From positions 247,384 to 311,383 of the forward strand of contig NZ_BMSE01000008.1 of NCBI RefSeq assembly GCF_014648995.1: DNA of 64,000 nucleotides. Direction: 5' to 3'. Source of the stretch: Streptomyces massasporeus (lineage in GTDB: Bacteria > Actinomycetota > Actinomycetes > Streptomycetales > Streptomycetaceae). How positions within the stretch are numbered: the stretch's first letter is position 1; every line of letters begins with the position of its first letter. The notes beneath the pieces are model-generated. The model made no database searches. It was not told the origin of the DNA and was given only the letters and a program-made list of their open reading frames with translations. The translations under genes and the position numbers were made by a program. This document shows positions 17,490 to 24,769 of this stretch, in pieces.

Positions 17490-18158
17490 TCACGGACTGA
17501 GCCGCTCCACCCGCCAGCTGCCGTCCGCCTGCTCCACGTACCGCAACCGGTCGTGCAGCCGGTTCTCGCGGCCCTGCCAGAACTCCACCGTCTGCGGGGC
17601 CACCCTGAAGCCGCCCCAGTGCGGGGGCACCGGCACCTGCTCGCCCTCCGGGTAGCGGGCCGCGAGCTCCGCGTACGCGGTGTCGATGTCGGCGCGGGTG
17701 GAGATCACCGAGGACTGGGCACTGGCCCACGCCCCCAGCTGCGAGCCGTGCGGCCGGGTGCGGAAGTACGCGGCCGTCTCGTCCCGGCCCGTGCGCCGGG
17801 CGACCCCGGACACGATGACCTGCCGGGCCATCGGGTGCCAGGGGAACAGCAGCGAGACGTACGGGTTCTCCGCCAGGTCATGGGCCTTGCGGGAGTCGTA
17901 GTTCGTGTAGAAGACGAAGCCCTGCTCGTCGAAGTGCTTCAGCAGCACCGTACGGGCACTCGTCCGCCCCTCGGCGTCGGCCGTCGAGACGATCATGGCG
18001 TTCGGCTCGAACAGCCCGCCGTCCGTCGCGGCCTGCTTGAACCAGCGCGCGAACTGCTCGACGGGCGAGGCGGCCAGCGCGGTCTCGGAGAGCCCCTCGG
18101 CCCGGTACTGCTTGCGCATCGAGGCCAGATCGAAGGGGACGTCGTCGCGGTCGGTCAC
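17490..18158 (-). CDS. pdxH: pyridoxine/pyridoxamine 5'-phosphate oxidase
   Basis: A 222-aa PNPOx: FMN-dependent oxidation of pyridoxine or pyridoxamine phosphate to pyridoxal phosphate, in the cytoplasm as a homodimer. Diagnostic segments are ARTVLLKHFDEQGFVFYTNY (FMN/substrate), SRKAHDLAENPYVSLLFPW, the QVIVSGVARR strand and the C-terminal dimerisation block with FWQGRENRLHDRLRY, where the Arg-x-His-Asp-Arg motif is intact. This is the canonical enzyme; a divergent paralogue lies at 63137-63802. It is divergent from citrate synthase across a 285-bp region with a GGCACTGAGTGCC palindrome. Confidence 0.93.
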   Translation of the reverse strand: MTDRDDVPFDLASMRKQYRAEGLSETALAASPVEQFARWFKQAATDGGLFEPNAMIVSTADAEGRTSARTVLLKHFDEQGFVFYTNYDSRKAHDLAENPYVSLLFPWHPMARQVIVSGVARRTGRDETAAYFRTRPHGSQLGAWASAQSSVISTRADIDTAYAELAARYPEGEQVPVPPHWGGFRVAPQTVEFWQGRENRLHDRLRYVEQADGSWRVERLSP

Positions 18159-18200
18159 CCGGTCATCTTGCCGTACGGACGGTGTCCTTCGTCACTGCGT

Positions 18201-18240
18201 GGCACTGAGTGCCGTGAACCCTCCCCAAATGTGGCACTCG
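18201..18240. promoter_or_regulatory. GGCACTGAGTGCC palindrome plus half-site in the pdxH/citrate synthase gap
   Basis: A perfect 13-bp inverted repeat, GGCACTGAGTGCC (18201-18213), is preceded by T-like TGCGT and followed 19 bp later by a GTGGCACTC half-site (18231-18239). It lies 43 bp upstream of the pdxH start and 230 bp before the citrate synthase gene. The repeat could be an operator for either gene. The regulator is unknown. Confidence 0.4.
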
Positions 18241-18443
18241 GGGATATCGTTTCCGTGCCGTATCGGTTGGGTGACGGCCGACCGTTCGGGGCATCACAGG
18301 GGGAGACCGGCCAGGACCGCGAGTCGCGCAGACGACCGTGGATCCTCCGGACGGCCGCCCGCTTCGCAAGCTGACTGACACATGGTTCGTTCGCCCCACC
18401 CCACATCACACCATCTGTCACTTACATCACGAGGAGCCGCCTG

Positions 18444-19544
18444 ATGTCCGACTTCGTACCCGGGCTCGAGGGAGTCGTCGCGTTCGAGACGGAGATCGCC
18501 GAACCGGACAAGGAGGGCGGCGCACTCCGGTACCGGGGCGTCGACATCGAGGACCTGGTCGGCCACGTCTCCTTCGGCAACGTCTGGGGCCTGCTCGTCG
18601 ACGGCGCCTTCAACCCCGGGCTGCCGCCCGCCGAGCCGTTCCCCATCCCCGTGCACTCCGGCGACATCCGCGTGGACGTCCAGTCCGCCCTGGCCATGCT
18701 CGCGCCCGTCTGGGGCCTCAAACCCCTCCTCGACATCGACGCCGAGCAGGCCCGCGCGGACCTGGCCCGGGCGGCCGTCATGGCGCTCTCCTACGTCGCC
18801 CAGTCCGCCCGCGGCCAGGGCCTGCCCATGGTTCCGCAGCGGGAGATCGACAAGGCGCAGTCCGTCGTGGAGCGCTTCATGATCCGCTGGCGCGGCGAGC
18901 CGGACCCCAAGCACGTGGCGGCGGTGGACGCCTACTGGACGAGCGCCGCGGAGCACGGCATGAACGCGTCCACCTTCACGGCGAGGGTCATCGCCTCGAC
19001 CGGCGCGGACGTGGCGGCGGCGCTCTCCGGCGCCGTGGGCGCGATGTCCGGCCCGCTGCACGGCGGCGCCCCCTCGCGCGTCCTCGGCATGATCGAGGAG
19101 ATCGAGCGCACGGGCGACGCGGAGGCCTACGTCAAGAACGCGCTCGACAAGGGCGAGCGCCTCATGGGCTTCGGGCACCGCGTCTACCGTGCCGAGGACC
19201 CGAGGGCGAGGGTCCTGCGCCGCACGGCCCGCGAGCTGGGAGCCCCCCGCTTCGAGGTCGCCGAGGCCCTGGAGAAGGCGGCCCTCGCGGAGCTCCACGC
19301 CCGCCGCCCCGACCGTGTCCTCGCCACGAACGTCGAGTTCTGGGCGGCCATCGTCCTGGACTTCGCCGAGGTCCCGGCCCACATGTTCACGTCCATGTTC
19401 ACCTGCGCCCGCACCGCCGGCTGGTCCGCCCACATCCTGGAGCAGAAGCGCACGGGCCGCCTGGTCCGCCCCTCGGCCCGCTACGTCGGCCCGGGCACCC
19501 GCAACCCCCGGGAGATCGAGGGCTACGAGGACATCGCCCACTGA
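18444..19544 (+). CDS. citrate synthase 2-type (CitA-like) condensing enzyme
   Basis: A 366-aa citrate synthase, short compared with hexameric GltA and similar to actinobacterial 'citrate synthase 2' (CitA). Seen: FVPGLEGVVAFETEIAEPD and LRYRGVDIEDL at the N-terminus, His171 in AAEHGMNASTFTAR, GPLHGGAPSRV, the second catalytic His245 in MGFGHRVYRAEDPRARV, and NVEFWAA, where Glu298 occupies the usual catalytic Asp position. It probably condenses acetyl-CoA with oxaloacetate, although methylcitrate activity is possible. The product would absorb acetyl-CoA from the neighbouring catabolic operon. A strong hairpin follows the stop. Confidence 0.88.
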   Translation: MSDFVPGLEGVVAFETEIAEPDKEGGALRYRGVDIEDLVGHVSFGNVWGLLVDGAFNPGLPPAEPFPIPVHSGDIRVDVQSALAMLAPVWGLKPLLDIDAEQARADLARAAVMALSYVAQSARGQGLPMVPQREIDKAQSVVERFMIRWRGEPDPKHVAAVDAYWTSAAEHGMNASTFTARVIASTGADVAAALSGAVGAMSGPLHGGAPSRVLGMIEEIERTGDAEAYVKNALDKGERLMGFGHRVYRAEDPRARVLRRTARELGAPRFEVAEALEKAALAELHARRPDRVLATNVEFWAAIVLDFAEVPAHMFTSMFTCARTAGWSAHILEQKRTGRLVRPSARYVGPGTRNPREIEGYEDIAH

Positions 19545-19559
19545 CCCGCCCGCGCCACG

Positions 19560-19587
19560 CGGCCTCACCCACCTCCGGGTGAGGCCG
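19560..19587. terminator. bidirectional hairpin terminator between citrate synthase and HIT genes
   Basis: A perfect 11-bp stem (CGGCCTCACCC with GGGTGAGGCCG) and a 6-base loop sit between two convergent stops. There is no T tract, as is common in Streptomyces. Confidence 0.75.
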
Positions 19588-19596
19588 TCCGCATGC

Positions 19597-20073
19597 TCAC
19601 CCCGCGAGCCGGTCAAGCTCCTCGCCGATGGCCTCGCGCAGCCGTTCGTGCCGGGGCCCGAGCGCGTACCGCTCCTCGCTCCACCGCTGTCGCGGATAGA
19701 GCCACACGGGCAGCCGCACGAGCTCCTCGGGCTCCCAGTCGTAGCGCGGCCACACATGCGCGTGCAGGAACCCGTCGGCGTTCCCGAGGATCTCCAGATT
19801 GACCCTCCGGAATCCTGACTCCACCTGCCCGCAGGCCCGCTCGACGGCTTCCCCCAGCCGGTCCATGTCGGCCAGGAAGGCCAGCCGCCCGCTCCGCGGC
19901 AGCTCGGACAACCGCTGCACCGCGGGATCATCGGTCAGCAGCACCGAGTAGCCGGGCAGGAACTGCACATCCCCGATCACCGCGAACCCGGACTCCAGCC
20001 GCCGCATCACGGCCGGGTTCTCGCCCCGCAGGGCGCTCCCGATCCGGTCCTCGCGCCACGTACCCACCGTCAT
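19597..20073 (-). CDS. HIT-family hydrolase-like protein
   Basis: Protein of 158 aa of the HIT superfamily (nucleotide hydrolases/transferases acting on dinucleoside polyphosphates and related phosphoramidates). The signature is FLHAHVWPRYDWEP (about residue 102-115): the first two His of HxHxH are present, but the third position is Trp, so substrate handling may differ from classical Ap4A hydrolases. A conserved LPGYSVLLTDD block lies at about 38-48. The long leader upstream on the same strand (promoter at 20318-20356, leader ORF 20246-20284, terminator-like structure 20102-20166) suggests expression controlled by attenuation. A GGGGG Shine-Dalgarno precedes the ATG. Confidence 0.8.
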   Translation of the reverse strand: MTVGTWREDRIGSALRGENPAVMRRLESGFAVIGDVQFLPGYSVLLTDDPAVQRLSELPRSGRLAFLADMDRLGEAVERACGQVESGFRRVNLEILGNADGFLHAHVWPRYDWEPEELVRLPVWLYPRQRWSEERYALGPRHERLREAIGEELDRLAG

Positions 20074-20101
20074 CGCCCCCGGGAAGCCGCAGAAACGCAG
20101 A

Positions 20102-20166
20102 CGACCCGCGAGTCTGGTTCCTCCCTGAGGAGGAGCCGGCCGGACGTACCGGCGACTCGCGGGTCG
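20102..20166 (-). terminator. three-way-junction attenuator terminator before the HIT gene
   Basis: An outer 13-bp stem (20102-20114 with 20154-20166, containing GACCCGCGAGTC and GACTCGCGGGTC) encloses two hairpins with almost no unpaired bases: 20116-20137 (9-bp stem, CTGA-type tetraloop) and 20139-20153 (5-bp stem, 5-base loop). On the minus strand the outer stem is followed by a moderately T-rich GTCTGCGTTTCTGC, then the HIT start 29 bases on. An upstream segment, 20185-20192, is perfectly complementary to 20134-20141 inside the junction and would break both inner hairpins, which is the behaviour expected of an antiterminator. Confidence 0.6.
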
Positions 20167-20192
20167 GGTGACTGCCTGAGATTGGGCCGGCT

Positions 20193-20237
20193 GCGCGTAC
20201 GCTCACGCGCTGGCTCGGCACCGCACTGAGTGTGGTG
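20193..20237 (-). other. two leader hairpins between the leader ORF and the attenuator
   Basis: On the minus strand, just after the leader ORF, CACC-a-CACT-c-AGTG-c-GGTG forms a compact hairpin (20219-20237) and GCGCGT/ACGCGC forms a second one with a 6-base loop (20193-20210). They lie between the leader stop and the terminator and could be alternative pairing partners when a ribosome is stalled on the leader. Confidence 0.5.
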
Positions 20238-20245
20238 ACGGGCCG

Positions 20246-20284
20246 CTAGCCCGCAGCCACCTCTTCCGTCCGGTATCCATACAT
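20246..20284 (-). CDS. 12-codon leader peptide of the HIT gene
   Basis: A 12-aa ORF, MYGYRTEEVAAG and TAG, starts 8 bases after a strong GGGAGGTGG Shine-Dalgarno (20293-20301) and about 27 bases downstream of the predicted transcription start. Its stop lies inside a small CGGGC/GCCCG hairpin. Length, strong ribosome site and position before an attenuator-like structure fit an upstream ORF whose translation state controls read-through into the HIT gene. It is too short for homology. Confidence 0.6.
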   Translation of the reverse strand: MYGYRTEEVAAG

Positions 20285-20317
20285 CTGCCGAACCACCTCC
20301 CTTCTGAAGTGCTTGCA

Positions 20318-20356
20318 ACCCTAGGAACCGTTCGGCCTCGGATCAACCCATTTTTT
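20318..20356 (-). promoter_or_regulatory. WblC/WhiB7-type promoter of the HIT operon
   Basis: Minus-strand order: AAAAAA (20356-20351), GGGTTGATC with the -35 TTGATC (20346-20341), a 17-base spacer, and the -10 TAGGGT (20323-20318). An A-rich tract directly upstream of GGTTGA is the hallmark of WhiB7/WblC-dependent promoters, where the AT-hook of the Wbl protein binds the A tract beside the sigma-bound -35. WblC activates genes in response to ribosome-targeting antibiotics. The match is read by eye. Confidence 0.65.
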
Positions 20357-20370
20357 GAGACCTTGACTCC

Positions 20371-20784
20371 ATGACGCAGCGGCAGGCGATTCTCAGCGGT
20401 TCGGTGTTCGAGGAGCGGATCGGGTACGCCCGGGCCGTCGTGGACGGGGACTGGGTGCACGTGTCGGGGACGACCGGGTTCGATTACGCGGACATGACGA
20501 TCTCCGACGACGTGGTGGAGCAGGCCGAGCAGTGTCTGCGGAACATCGGGGCCGCGCTGAAGGAGGCCGGGTGTTCGTTCGCGGACGTCGTGCGGGTGCG
20601 GTACCTGCTGCCGGAGCGGGAGGACTTCGAGCCGTGCTGGCCGGTGCTGCGCGCGTGCTTCGGGGAGGTACGGCCGGCCGCGACGATGTTGGTGTGCGGG
20701 CTGGCGGACCCCCGTATGAAGATCGAGATCGAGGTGTACGCGCGGCGGGGGAGCGGCGCCGGGGCCCTGCCGTTGATCGACTGA
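20371..20784 (+). CDS. RidA/YjgF-family protein
   Basis: A 137-aa member of the RidA family, which removes reactive enamine/imine intermediates released by PLP enzymes. Seen: HVSGTTGFDYADMTISDDVV near residue 31, QAEQCLRNIGAALKEAGCSF (about 51-70), and the diagnostic PAATMLVCGLADPRMKIEIEVYA (split here for length: PAATMLVCGLADP then MKIEIEVYA) near the end. A homotrimer is expected. No Shine-Dalgarno is visible before the ATG, so the transcript may be leaderless; the start lies 15 bp from the A tract of the divergent WblC-type promoter. Confidence 0.88.
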   Translation: MTQRQAILSGSVFEERIGYARAVVDGDWVHVSGTTGFDYADMTISDDVVEQAEQCLRNIGAALKEAGCSFADVVRVRYLLPEREDFEPCWPVLRACFGEVRPAATMLVCGLADPRMKIEIEVYARRGSGAGALPLID

Positions 20785-20972
20785 CGTCGACGATCGGCTG
20801 ATGATCTGTCCGGCCGGGGGGCCTCCGTGGCGTTGACGTGGGGATTGCCGCCGTACAACGATTCCCTCAATGTTGTGGGAACTCGGTGTGCGCTGGGTCA
20901 CGTTCCAGTTGAATGATGGCAAGGAGCGAACCGACGTGCCGGACGTGCGGACGCAGCCTGCAGGGGGTCCAG

Positions 20973-22370
20973 GTGAGTGCTTCCCGGCGTAGTGGGACCA
21001 CCGACGAGCTGGGGCCGGACGAGCCCGAGCGGGAGAACTCGGATGGTTCGGATCTGCTTGCCGCTTTGCTGGACGGGATGGACGCGGCGCTGTGCGCGTT
21101 CGACGCCGACGGGGTCGTGACGCACTGGAACCGCGAGGCCGAGCGGATCCTCGGGTGGAGCGCGGACGAGGCCGTGGGGCGGCGCGGTCTGGCCGGGTGG
21201 GCCGTGCGCGCCGCGGACGCCGAGGAGATCGAGGGGCGGCTGCTGTCGGTCATGCACGCGCCCGGGCGGCAGGTGCACGAGTTCGCCCTGCTGACCAAGG
21301 ACGGCGGGCGGGTGCTCGTGCGGACGCAGTCGGCCGCGGTGCGCGGGCCCGACGGAAAACCGGCGGGGGTGTACTGCGCGTTCAGCGAGGTGCACGCGCA
21401 GATCGACCTGGAGCGTTCGATCGCGCTGAGCGAGGCGCTGTTCGAGGACGCCAGCTGGGGTGTCGTCCTGGTGGACGTGGATCTGCGGCCGGCGGTGGTG
21501 AACGCGCACGCGGCCCGGGCGCTGGGCACGGGCCGAACGTCGGTGCTGGGGCGGCCGCTCGGCGAGCTCCTGTCACAGGGCGTGGAGGAACTGGAGAGCG
21601 CGCTGCAGCATGTGCTGGCGGAGGGCGCGCCGCCCGCGCCCGCCGAGGTGTGGGTGACCGTGCGCGCGACGGAGGGCGAGAAGCGGCGGTGCTGGCGCAG
21701 CGGCTTCCTGCGGCTGGCCTCACCGCTCGCGGAAGAACCGGTGCCGCTGGGTGTGGGCTGGCTGTTCCAGGACGTGACGGAGGCCAAGCAGGCCGAGCAG
21801 GAGGCGTCCCTGCTGCGGTTCCGTACGCAGCAGCTGCACCGCGCGTCGCGGGCCGCGGCCGAGTGCGAGGACCCGGCGGAGGCGGCCACGGTCCACCTGG
21901 ATTTCGCCCTGGCCGGTTTCGCCGACCACGCGGTGATCGACCGGGTCGTCGGCGGCGCGCTCACCGACACGCAGGCCGAGGGGCCCGTCCGGCTGGTCCG
22001 GGTGGCCGCCACGCCGTCCGGCGCACCGGGCCCGAGCAAGCTGGCCGACCTGGCGGGCCTGCCCGTCCGCTACGCCGAGGGGCATCCGGCCCTGCAGTGC
22101 GTGGAGCGCGTGGGAGCGCTGCGGGCGAGCGCGGGCGGGGCCCCGCCCGAGGCGGCCCGTGAGTGGGCCCTGGCCCGCCAGTGGCCCCCGGACGCGGTGC
22201 ACGCCCTGTGCGCGGTGCTGCGCAGCCGGGGCCGCACCCTGGGGGCCGTGACGTTCCTGCGGGGCGCGGGCCGCAGCGCCTTCGAGCGGTCCGACGCGAT
22301 GTACGCGGAGGACGTGGCGGTACGGATCGCGGCGTCGCTGGATCTGGCGAGGCTGTCGGACGAGGTGTGA
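20973..22370 (+). CDS. PAS/GAF-domain signalling protein without an output domain
   Basis: About 465 aa. A first PAS domain (LLDGMDAALCAFDADGVVTH, then WNREAERILGWSADEAVGR) is followed by a second PAS-like region (about residue 150-260, WGVVLVDVDLRPAVVNAHAA) and a C-terminal GAF-like region ending in ALCAVLRSRGRTLGAVTFLR. No PP2C, kinase or GGDEF domain follows, so it appears to be a sensor/adaptor rather than an enzyme. The GTG at 20973 is preferred because CAGGGGG precedes it; an ATG at 20913 would add 20 residues with a CxxC. Monocistronic; partner unknown. Confidence 0.8.
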   Translation: MSASRRSGTTDELGPDEPERENSDGSDLLAALLDGMDAALCAFDADGVVTHWNREAERILGWSADEAVGRRGLAGWAVRAADAEEIEGRLLSVMHAPGRQVHEFALLTKDGGRVLVRTQSAAVRGPDGKPAGVYCAFSEVHAQIDLERSIALSEALFEDASWGVVLVDVDLRPAVVNAHAARALGTGRTSVLGRPLGELLSQGVEELESALQHVLAEGAPPAPAEVWVTVRATEGEKRRCWRSGFLRLASPLAEEPVPLGVGWLFQDVTEAKQAEQEASLLRFRTQQLHRASRAAAECEDPAEAATVHLDFALAGFADHAVIDRVVGGALTDTQAEGPVRLVRVAATPSGAPGPSKLADLAGLPVRYAEGHPALQCVERVGALRASAGGAPPEAAREWALARQWPPDAVHALCAVLRSRGRTLGAVTFLRGAGRSAFERSDAMYAEDVAVRIAASLDLARLSDEV

Positions 22371-22449
22371 GGGGCCGGGCCTCGCGGCACCGCCCCGCCG
22401 TACTCCTCGCCGAGCTGTGGGAGGCCGGTCCGTCGCGGCACCGGCCCGC

Positions 22450-23205
22450 TCAGTGCCGGTAGAAGATCCGGTCGCGGTACTGCTCCATCACCCGGGTGTT
22501 CCAGTCGTGGCCGCCGTCGACGTTTCCGGAGCGCAGCAGCGGCGGTTCGATGCCGCGGTCGGCGAGGGTGGTGGCCGTCGTCGCCATGACGGCCTGGAGC
22601 AGGGCCGAGGTGACGACCGTGGAGGCGGGGGCGAAGGGGGCCGGGATGTCGTCGTGGGTGAGTTCCGCGTCGCCGACCGCGATCTTCGAGTCGAGGACGA
22701 GGTCGCAGTGGTCCTTCAGATACGTGCCGGAGGCGTGCCGGGACTTCGTCTGCGAGGCGTAGGCCACCGAGGTCACGCCGATGACCTTCACGCCCAGGGC
22801 GCGGGCGTTCATGGCCATCTCCACGGGCAGGGCGTTGCGCCCCGACAGGGAGATGATCAGCAGGGCGTCGCCGTCGCGGAGCGGGGAGCTGTCGAGGACG
22901 GCGCTCGCGAGGCCGTCGACGCGCTCCAGGGCGGAGCCGAGCGGCGCGGGCATGACGTCGACGCCGACGACGCCCGGTACGACGAGGAGGTTCATCAGCG
23001 CGAGACCGCCGGCGCGGTAGACGAGGTCCTGCGCGGCGAGGGAGGAGTGCCCGGCGCCGAAGGCGAAGAGCCGGCCCCCGTCCGCGACGGTGTCGGCGAG
23101 GAGTGTGCCGGCCGCGGCGATGCTGTCGGCCTCCTCGTCGCGGAGCCGCCGCAGCAGGCCGATCGCGGCGTCGAGGAACTGGCCGGCCGGCACGCGGTCG
23201 CTCAT
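22450..23205 (-). CDS. SIS-domain sugar-phosphate isomerase-like protein
   Basis: A 251-aa single SIS domain protein. Seen: GGRLFAFGAGHSSLAAQDLV (about residue 43-62, sugar-phosphate binding), DALLIISLSGRNALPVEMAM (about 112-131, the Ser-x-Ser/Gly phosphate loop) and LGVKVIGVTSVAYA. The family includes MurNAc-6-P etherase-like and other phosphosugar isomerases and binding proteins. It is divergent from the DtxR-family gene across a 271-bp gap. Substrate unknown. Confidence 0.85.
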   Translation of the reverse strand: MSDRVPAGQFLDAAIGLLRRLRDEEADSIAAAGTLLADTVADGGRLFAFGAGHSSLAAQDLVYRAGGLALMNLLVVPGVVGVDVMPAPLGSALERVDGLASAVLDSSPLRDGDALLIISLSGRNALPVEMAMNARALGVKVIGVTSVAYASQTKSRHASGTYLKDHCDLVLDSKIAVGDAELTHDDIPAPFAPASTVVTSALLQAVMATTATTLADRGIEPPLLRSGNVDGGHDWNTRVMEQYRDRIFYRH

Positions 23206-23476
23206 ACGGGGTCCCTTCGGGCTGGCCTGGGCGGCTTGTGTCGCGCATCACGGTGCGGTCTGGACCAGTGCGGTGTCAATACGGCCGTGGGCGCCGCGCG
23301 CCGAGCCCGGGGAAGTCGCCGAAAGGGAAGTCCGTACCCTTGCGCCCGGCCGGGTAATCCCCGGCTTTCCCTCCCGAGGCCCGGTTGTCGGTGGTATCCG
23401 GCAGAATTGGGTGCAGGGCCAGCGCACACGCCGGTGAGCCGTCCAGCCTCCGGCAGATCTCATTCGAGGGGCACGT

Positions 23477-24169
23477 ATGTCCGGACTGATCGACACCACG
23501 GAGATGTATCTCCGCACCATCCTCGAGCTGGAGGAAGAGGGTGTGGTCCCCATGCGCGCCCGTATCGCCGAGCGGTTGGACCAGAGCGGGCCGACCGTCA
23601 GCCAGACCGTGGCGCGGATGGAGCGTGACGGCCTGGTGTCCGTCGCCAGCGACCGGCATCTGGAGCTGACCGACGAGGGCCGCCGGCTGGCCACGCGGGT
23701 GATGCGCAAGCACCGCCTTGCCGAGTGTCTGCTCGTCGACGTGATCGGCCTGGAATGGGAGCAGGTCCACGCGGAGGCGTGCCGCTGGGAGCACGTGATG
23801 AGCGAGGCCGTGGAGCGCCGCGTCCTGGAGCTGCTGCGGCATCCGACGGAGTCGCCGTACGGCAACCCGATCCCGGGTCTCGAGGAGCTCGGCGAGAAGG
23901 ACGGCGCGGACCCGTTCCTGGACGAGGGCATGGTGTCGCTGGCCAGCCTCGACCCCGGCGCCGAGGGCAAGACGGTCGTGGTGCGCCGGATCGGCGAGCC
24001 GATCCAGACGGACGCGCAGCTGATGTACACGCTGCGGCGGGCGGGCGTGCAGCCCGGCTCGGTGGTGAGCGTGACCGAGTCGGCGGGCGGGGTGCTGGTG
24101 GGCAGCGGCGGCGAGGCGGCCGAGCTGGAGTCGGACGTCGCCTCCCACGTGTTCGTCGCCAAGCCCTGA
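23477..24169 (+). CDS. dmdR2: DtxR/IdeR-family iron-dependent repressor, DmdR2-like
   Basis: A 230-aa metal-dependent repressor. Residues 1-65 form the winged helix (ERLDQSGPTVSQTVARMERD is the recognition region), about 66-140 the metal-binding/dimerisation domain (MRKHRLAECLLVDVIGLEWE, then EACRWEHVMSEAVERRV with the Glu/His/Cys ligand set), and about 150-228 the SH3-like domain. Length and neighbours recall S. coelicolor DmdR2 (SCO4394 from memory), the second IdeR-type regulator; the symbol is given on that basis. It represses siderophore and iron genes when Fe2+ is bound. A GAGGGGC site precedes the ATG. Confidence 0.88.
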   Translation: MSGLIDTTEMYLRTILELEEEGVVPMRARIAERLDQSGPTVSQTVARMERDGLVSVASDRHLELTDEGRRLATRVMRKHRLAECLLVDVIGLEWEQVHAEACRWEHVMSEAVERRVLELLRHPTESPYGNPIPGLEELGEKDGADPFLDEGMVSLASLDPGAEGKTVVVRRIGEPIQTDAQLMYTLRRAGVQPGSVVSVTESAGGVLVGSGGEAAELESDVASHVFVAKP

Positions 24170-24769
24170 GCCCACCGCCTGTCGCGCCGGGGCATACGCC
24201 AACTCCAGCTGCACGTGCGGCCGTTGTGGCGTCGGTGGTCTCTTGGCGTGATCCGGACCGAATCCGGGATCCAGTCCGCCGAATGGCAGCGCCCGTACGC
24301 TTCCCGTGCGACGCTGTCGCGTGAGGCATATGACCTGAGGGGCTCTGGGCCGCGGCTCGACAGCGATGTCGCCGGCCGGGGAGGGGGCGGGAGGATGTGC
24401 CGCGGAGATGTGGAGGGCCCCGGCGCCGTGTGGCGCCGGGGCCTGTCCTCCCCTGTGCTGACCCGGAGCCCCGAGCTCTCAGGGTCATTCCCCGCGGACC
24501 GGTTTCCCCGAGCGGTCCGCCCCCCGCTGAAGATCTCCCCTCGGCGGCGGCGATCAATCCCCGGGAGGGGTCACTCGAACGAGGGGTGTTGTCCGCAGAA
24601 ACCCGAATCTCGAATGCGCATTCGATAGTCTGCGGGCGGCGCACGGCACACTTGCACCGACGGACACGGCAACCAGCACGGCAGAAGGCACAGCAGGCAG
24701 AACACGGTTCACAGGACCGGACGGCTCGAGGGAGCCGTGGTCCGCGCGAAGCTTGGGGGGTGCCAGGAC
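24170..24769. other. 600-bp non-coding region with a strong hairpin and a palindromic promoter
   Basis: No convincing gene is seen. It contains a very GC-rich hairpin at 24416-24443 (11-bp stem GCCCCGGCGCC/GGCGCCGGGGC, GTGT loop, extendable by one or two pairs), which may terminate dmdR2 transcription or an unannotated small RNA, and a 16-bp palindrome at 24610-24625 that begins the likely promoter of the alpha/beta-hydrolase. The transcribed 5' leader of that gene would be about 130 nt. Confidence 0.6.
24610..24631 (+). promoter_or_regulatory. 16-bp palindromic operator next to a -10 before the hydrolase
   Basis: TCGAATGCGCATTCGA (24610-24625) is a perfect inverted repeat immediately followed by TAGTCT (24626-24631), a plausible -10. 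It resembles the actinobacterial LexA box (TCGAAC-N4-GTTCGA) but has T/A where LexA sites have C/G, so the regulator is uncertain. A TCGAAC half-site lies about 35 bp upstream (around 24575). Confidence 0.5.

Noticed and set aside
20102..20166. tRNA-like or riboswitch call for the three-way junction
   Set aside because: No acceptor/anticodon-like features and no match to a known aptamer that I recognise; a leader ORF with alternative pairing explains it better as an attenuator.
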